Part shown: one piece after another, positions 35,655-35,796 of the stretch | Numbering within the stretch: position 1 is the first letter of the stretch | Layout of the letters: the number at the start of each line of letters is the position of its first letter | Origin: Leuconostocaceae bacterium ESL0958 | GTDB taxonomy: Bacteria; Bacillota; Bacilli; Lactobacillales; Lactobacillaceae | DNA length: 35,796 nt | Reading direction: 5' to 3' | Assembly: GCA_029433265.1 (NCBI GenBank) | Contig: JAQTHT010000015.1 | Location: 1-35,796, forward strand | The notes under the pieces: generated by a model | Told to the model about the DNA's origin: nothing | The model's database searches: none | Seen by the model: the letters and a program-made list of their open reading frames with translations, nothing else | Made by a program: the position numbers and the translations under genes

Positions 35655-35796
35655 GAAGAAGGCAGCCAGCAAAGGCGGCAATAGCAAGGTCCGGCCCGCC
35701 CACCGGCAATCATGTTTCAGGGGTGAATTGTCAATTCAAGTGCAACAGTTTTTCCTGATAAACCTGGTTGGATGATTGCCAACCAAATATTTTTCT
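35655..35796. other. Non-coding edge upstream of potA
   Basis: I find no gene in these last 142 bases. A GAATTG-T-CAATTC inverted repeat (35725-35737) and a GGTTGG/CCAACC hairpin (35766-35784) are present. The hairpin is followed by a short T run on the plus strand, so it could terminate something on that strand, but no gene is visible there. Confidence 0.35.

Noticed and set aside
35766-35790. Plus-strand terminator at the right edge
   Set aside because: A six-base stem with a T run five bases away is weak, and no plus-strand gene precedes it in the window.
1-35796. CRISPR array, tRNA, rRNA or insertion sequence
   Set aside because: I saw no regularly spaced repeats, no cloverleaf-like sequences and no transposase frames.

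Overview
The window looks like a low-to-middle GC member of the Lactobacillales. The ribosomal proteins, the short-form adenylate kinase and the locus order (S10/spc/alpha genes, then the ecf genes, truA, rplM and rpsI) suggest the Leuconostoc/Weissella/Fructobacillus group. The genus is an inference from remembered family resemblance, not from a search. Every gene I can support lies on the minus strand, so transcription runs from high to low coordinates.

Region 1 (about 31.7-35.7 kb) is a potABCD spermidine/putrescine importer. Its four genes are joined by 4-base overlaps and end in a strong terminator. Region 2 (about 17.6-31.7 kb) is the ribosomal protein superoperon: [87 protein letters not shown], then infA-rpmJ-rpsM-rpsK-rpoA-rplQ. 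It closes with a near-perfect hairpin terminator. The usual rpsN is missing between rplE and rpsH; a pair of stem-loops stands there. The rpsJ and infA promoters share one design, with the -35 box buried in a terminator hairpin.

Region 3 (about 14.8-17.5 kb) is an ABC-2 exporter, a small LytTR regulator and a DUF3021-like membrane protein. The cassette is flanked by terminators and sits between rplQ and the ecf genes. A 21-bp-spaced direct repeat upstream is a likely LytTR target. Region 4 (about 10-14.8 kb) holds ecfA1-ecfA2-ecfT (the shared vitamin-uptake energising module), truA, a small FMN-binding split-barrel protein, and rplM-rpsI behind a structured L13-type leader.

Region 5 (about 0.1-9.9 kb) is accessory. 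It contains a class II Fic protein with an intact autoinhibitory motif, followed by an AT-rich block that looks like a defence island. In order of transcription the island has an ApeA-like HEPN protein, a second unrecognised protein with a HEPN-style R-x5-H motif, a complete type III restriction-modification pair (mod, res), and, past a terminator, a small coiled-coil two-membrane-segment protein. The two HEPN-type genes directly upstream of mod-res are the best candidate in this window for an undescribed anti-phage arrangement. Their RNase role and any cooperation with the type III system are inferred.
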